This document shows, piece after piece, positions 62,728 to 64,000 of a stretch of DNA of 64,000 nucleotides. The DNA is from Streptomyces sp. NBC_01571. GTDB lineage: Bacteria; Actinomycetota; Actinomycetes; Streptomycetales; Streptomycetaceae. The notes beneath the pieces were generated by a model that worked only from the letters and a program-made list of their open reading frames with translations, was not told where the DNA came from and made no database searches. The position numbers were made by a program, and so were the translations under genes. The stretch lies in contig NZ_JAPEPZ010000001.1 in the NCBI RefSeq assembly GCF_026339875.1, positions 8,990,001 to 9,054,000 of the forward strand, given 5' to 3'. How positions within the stretch are numbered: position 1 is the first letter of the stretch; each line of letters begins with the position of its first letter.

Positions 62728-63969
62728 GTGTTCTCCACTGTCTGCGTCGTCGGCCTCGGCTACATCGGCCTCCCCACCGCCGCCGCCCTCGCCACCCACG
62801 GGGTCGACGTCGTCGGTGTCGATGTCAACCCCGTCACCGTCGAACTCATCAACGCCGGCCACGCCCCCTTCGTCGAACCGGATCTGGCGGTGGCCGTCAG
62901 CGGGGCTGTGGCCATGGGCCGGCTGCGGGCGACCGGCGCGCCGGAGCCCGCCGACGCCTTCATCATCGCCGTCCCCACCCCGCTCCAGGAGGACCGCACG
63001 GCGGACCTGTCGTACGTGCGCAGCGCCGCAGCCTCGGTGGCCGAGGTGCTCAAGCCCGGTGACCTCGTCATCCTCGAGTCGACCTCGCCACCCGGCACCA
63101 CCGTCGAGCTGTCCCGGTGGCTGGGCAAACACCGGCCCGATCTGACCTTCCCCCACGATGTGGGCGACGCGCCCGACGTGCGGGTCGCCCACTGCCCCGA
63201 ACGCGTCCTGCCAGGCCGGACGATGATCGAGATCGTGACGAACGACCGTGTCGTCGGCGGCGTGGGCGAAGGCTGCGCCGACCGAGCACGCGTACTCTAC
63301 GAGGTGTTCGCCAAGGGGGAGTGCCTGCTCACCGACGCCACCACGGCGGAGATGGCGAAGCTCAGCGAGAACGCGTTCCGGGACGTCAACATCGCCTTCG
63401 CGAACGAACTGTCCATGGTCTGCGACCACCTCGGCATCGACGCGGGCGACGTCATCGCCCTGGCCAACCGTCACCCGCGGGTGGACATCCTCCGCCCGGG
63501 GCCGGGCGTCGGCGGACACTGCATCGCCATTGATCCCTGGTTCATCGTCGGCATCGCACCCCAGCAGTCGCGTCTCATCCGGCTCGCCCGCGAGGTGAAC
63601 GACGAGCGGCCGGACTATGTGCTCGGCGAGGTCGCCCGGACGGCCGGCCGCTTCAAGGACCCGGTGATCGCCTGCCTCGGTCTGGCCTTCAAGGCGAACA
63701 TCGACGATCTGCGGGAAAGCCCCGCCCTGCACATCGTCACCCAGCTGGCCGAGCGTCAGCTCGGCCAGCTGCTGGTCGCGGAACCGCACATCAGGGAACT
63801 GCCGGACTCACTGCGGCAGACGGGCGTGGCCGAACTCGTCGACTTCACCACCGCGGTGCGGGACGCCGATGTCGTCGTACTGCTCGTGGACCACGATGCC
63901 TTCCGCGGCGTCAAACGGACCGCTCTGCGCGGCAAGGCCGTTTTCGACACCCGCGGCATCTGGAGCTGA
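62728..63969 (+). CDS. wecC: UDP-N-acetyl-D-mannosamine dehydrogenase-like nucleotide-sugar dehydrogenase
   Basis: 413 residues. UDP-sugar 6-dehydrogenase family: NAD motif VCVVGLGYIGLPTAA (5-19), STSPPGTT, AHCPERVLPG, KLSENAFRDVNIAFANELS and the catalytic Cys265 in PGVGGHCIAIDPWF. The PERVLPGRTM and HCIAIDPWF variants match the WecC/ManNAc dehydrogenase branch more than UDP-glucose dehydrogenase. It would make UDP-ManNAc-uronate, a donor suited to the WecG/TagA-type transferase of the locus. GTG at 62728, GGAGAGG upstream. The UDP-GlcNAc 2-epimerase it needs is not in the window. Confidence 0.85.
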   Translation: MFSTVCVVGLGYIGLPTAAALATHGVDVVGVDVNPVTVELINAGHAPFVEPDLAVAVSGAVAMGRLRATGAPEPADAFIIAVPTPLQEDRTADLSYVRSAAASVAEVLKPGDLVILESTSPPGTTVELSRWLGKHRPDLTFPHDVGDAPDVRVAHCPERVLPGRTMIEIVTNDRVVGGVGEGCADRARVLYEVFAKGECLLTDATTAEMAKLSENAFRDVNIAFANELSMVCDHLGIDAGDVIALANRHPRVDILRPGPGVGGHCIAIDPWFIVGIAPQQSRLIRLAREVNDERPDYVLGEVARTAGRFKDPVIACLGLAFKANIDDLRESPALHIVTQLAERQLGQLLVAEPHIRELPDSLRQTGVAELVDFTTAVRDADVVVLLVDHDAFRGVKRTALRGKAVFDTRGIWS

Positions 63970-64000
63970 CGCCGAGTCGCCTGCGGAGGCCGACGCGTCG

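Overview
The window is high-GC actinobacterial DNA, almost certainly from a Streptomyces chromosome. Supporting signs are very strong G/C at third codon positions, many GTG starts (and one TTG), several apparently leaderless genes, twin-arginine secretion signals, an ergothioneine operon, and families typical of the genus (short SdhCAB, OlsB/OlsA pair, DUF4232 lipoprotein, PASTA-less Ser/Thr kinase, short UvrA paralogue). No rRNA, tRNA or CRISPR array was seen.

Layout. 1-4.7 kb: the end of sdhC, then sdhA and sdhB, followed by an ornithine-lipid type acyltransferase pair. 4.9-14.7 kb: a secreted GH95 fucosidase-like enzyme, a short UvrA-like ATPase, a luciferase-family oxidoreductase, a secreted FAD dehydrogenase and an aldo/keto reductase. 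14.7-22.2 kb: a membrane protein joining a sigma-like domain, a zinc-finger motif and a ricin lectin, with an orphan CebR-type palindrome upstream; then a deacetylase-like lipoprotein, a DUF4232 lipoprotein, a Ser/Thr kinase divergent from an ECF sigma factor, and a HAD phosphatase. 22.2-26.3 kb: a minisatellite, dodecin, an orphan sugar-binding lipoprotein preceded by a DasR-like dyad, and a SecY paralogue outside any ribosomal operon. 26.3-30.8 kb: egtABCD with every junction overlapping. 31-44.7 kb: a PARG-like protein with an apparent frameshift at its start, a MazF-like protein, flotillin with an NfeD-like partner, an amidase, a LacI regulator with pobA and an aromatic aldehyde dehydrogenase, thioredoxin, a flavin disulfide reductase, an ABC-F ATPase and peptide deformylase. 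44.9-50.9 kb: a PepSY membrane protein, a BlaI/M56 pair, a TPR protein, a translationally coupled MarR pair and a pirin. 51.3-52.8 kb: a methyltransferase and a decayed ISAs1-type transposase.

53.2 kb to the right edge is a polysaccharide locus. It has a WecG/TagA-type and a family 4 glycosyltransferase, a Wzy-like polymerase, GDP-mannose 4,6-dehydratase, a Wzx-like flippase, a DegT-fold enzyme whose PLP lysine is replaced by histidine as in ColD, a GDP-fucose synthase/ColC-like reductase, a family 2 glycosyltransferase and a WecC-like UDP-sugar dehydrogenase. Read together they predict a Wzx/Wzy-made glycan containing a 3,6-dideoxyhexose (GDP-L-colitose is the simplest reading) and possibly a ManNAc uronic acid. 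This is the most interesting content of the window.

A second theme is an unusual density of short GC-rich tandem repeats. Five tracts lie between 43.9 and 48.7 kb, one of them inside the M56 peptidase gene. There is also a 33-bp minisatellite at 22.25 kb and a 75-bp-period degenerate repeat at 13.1 kb.
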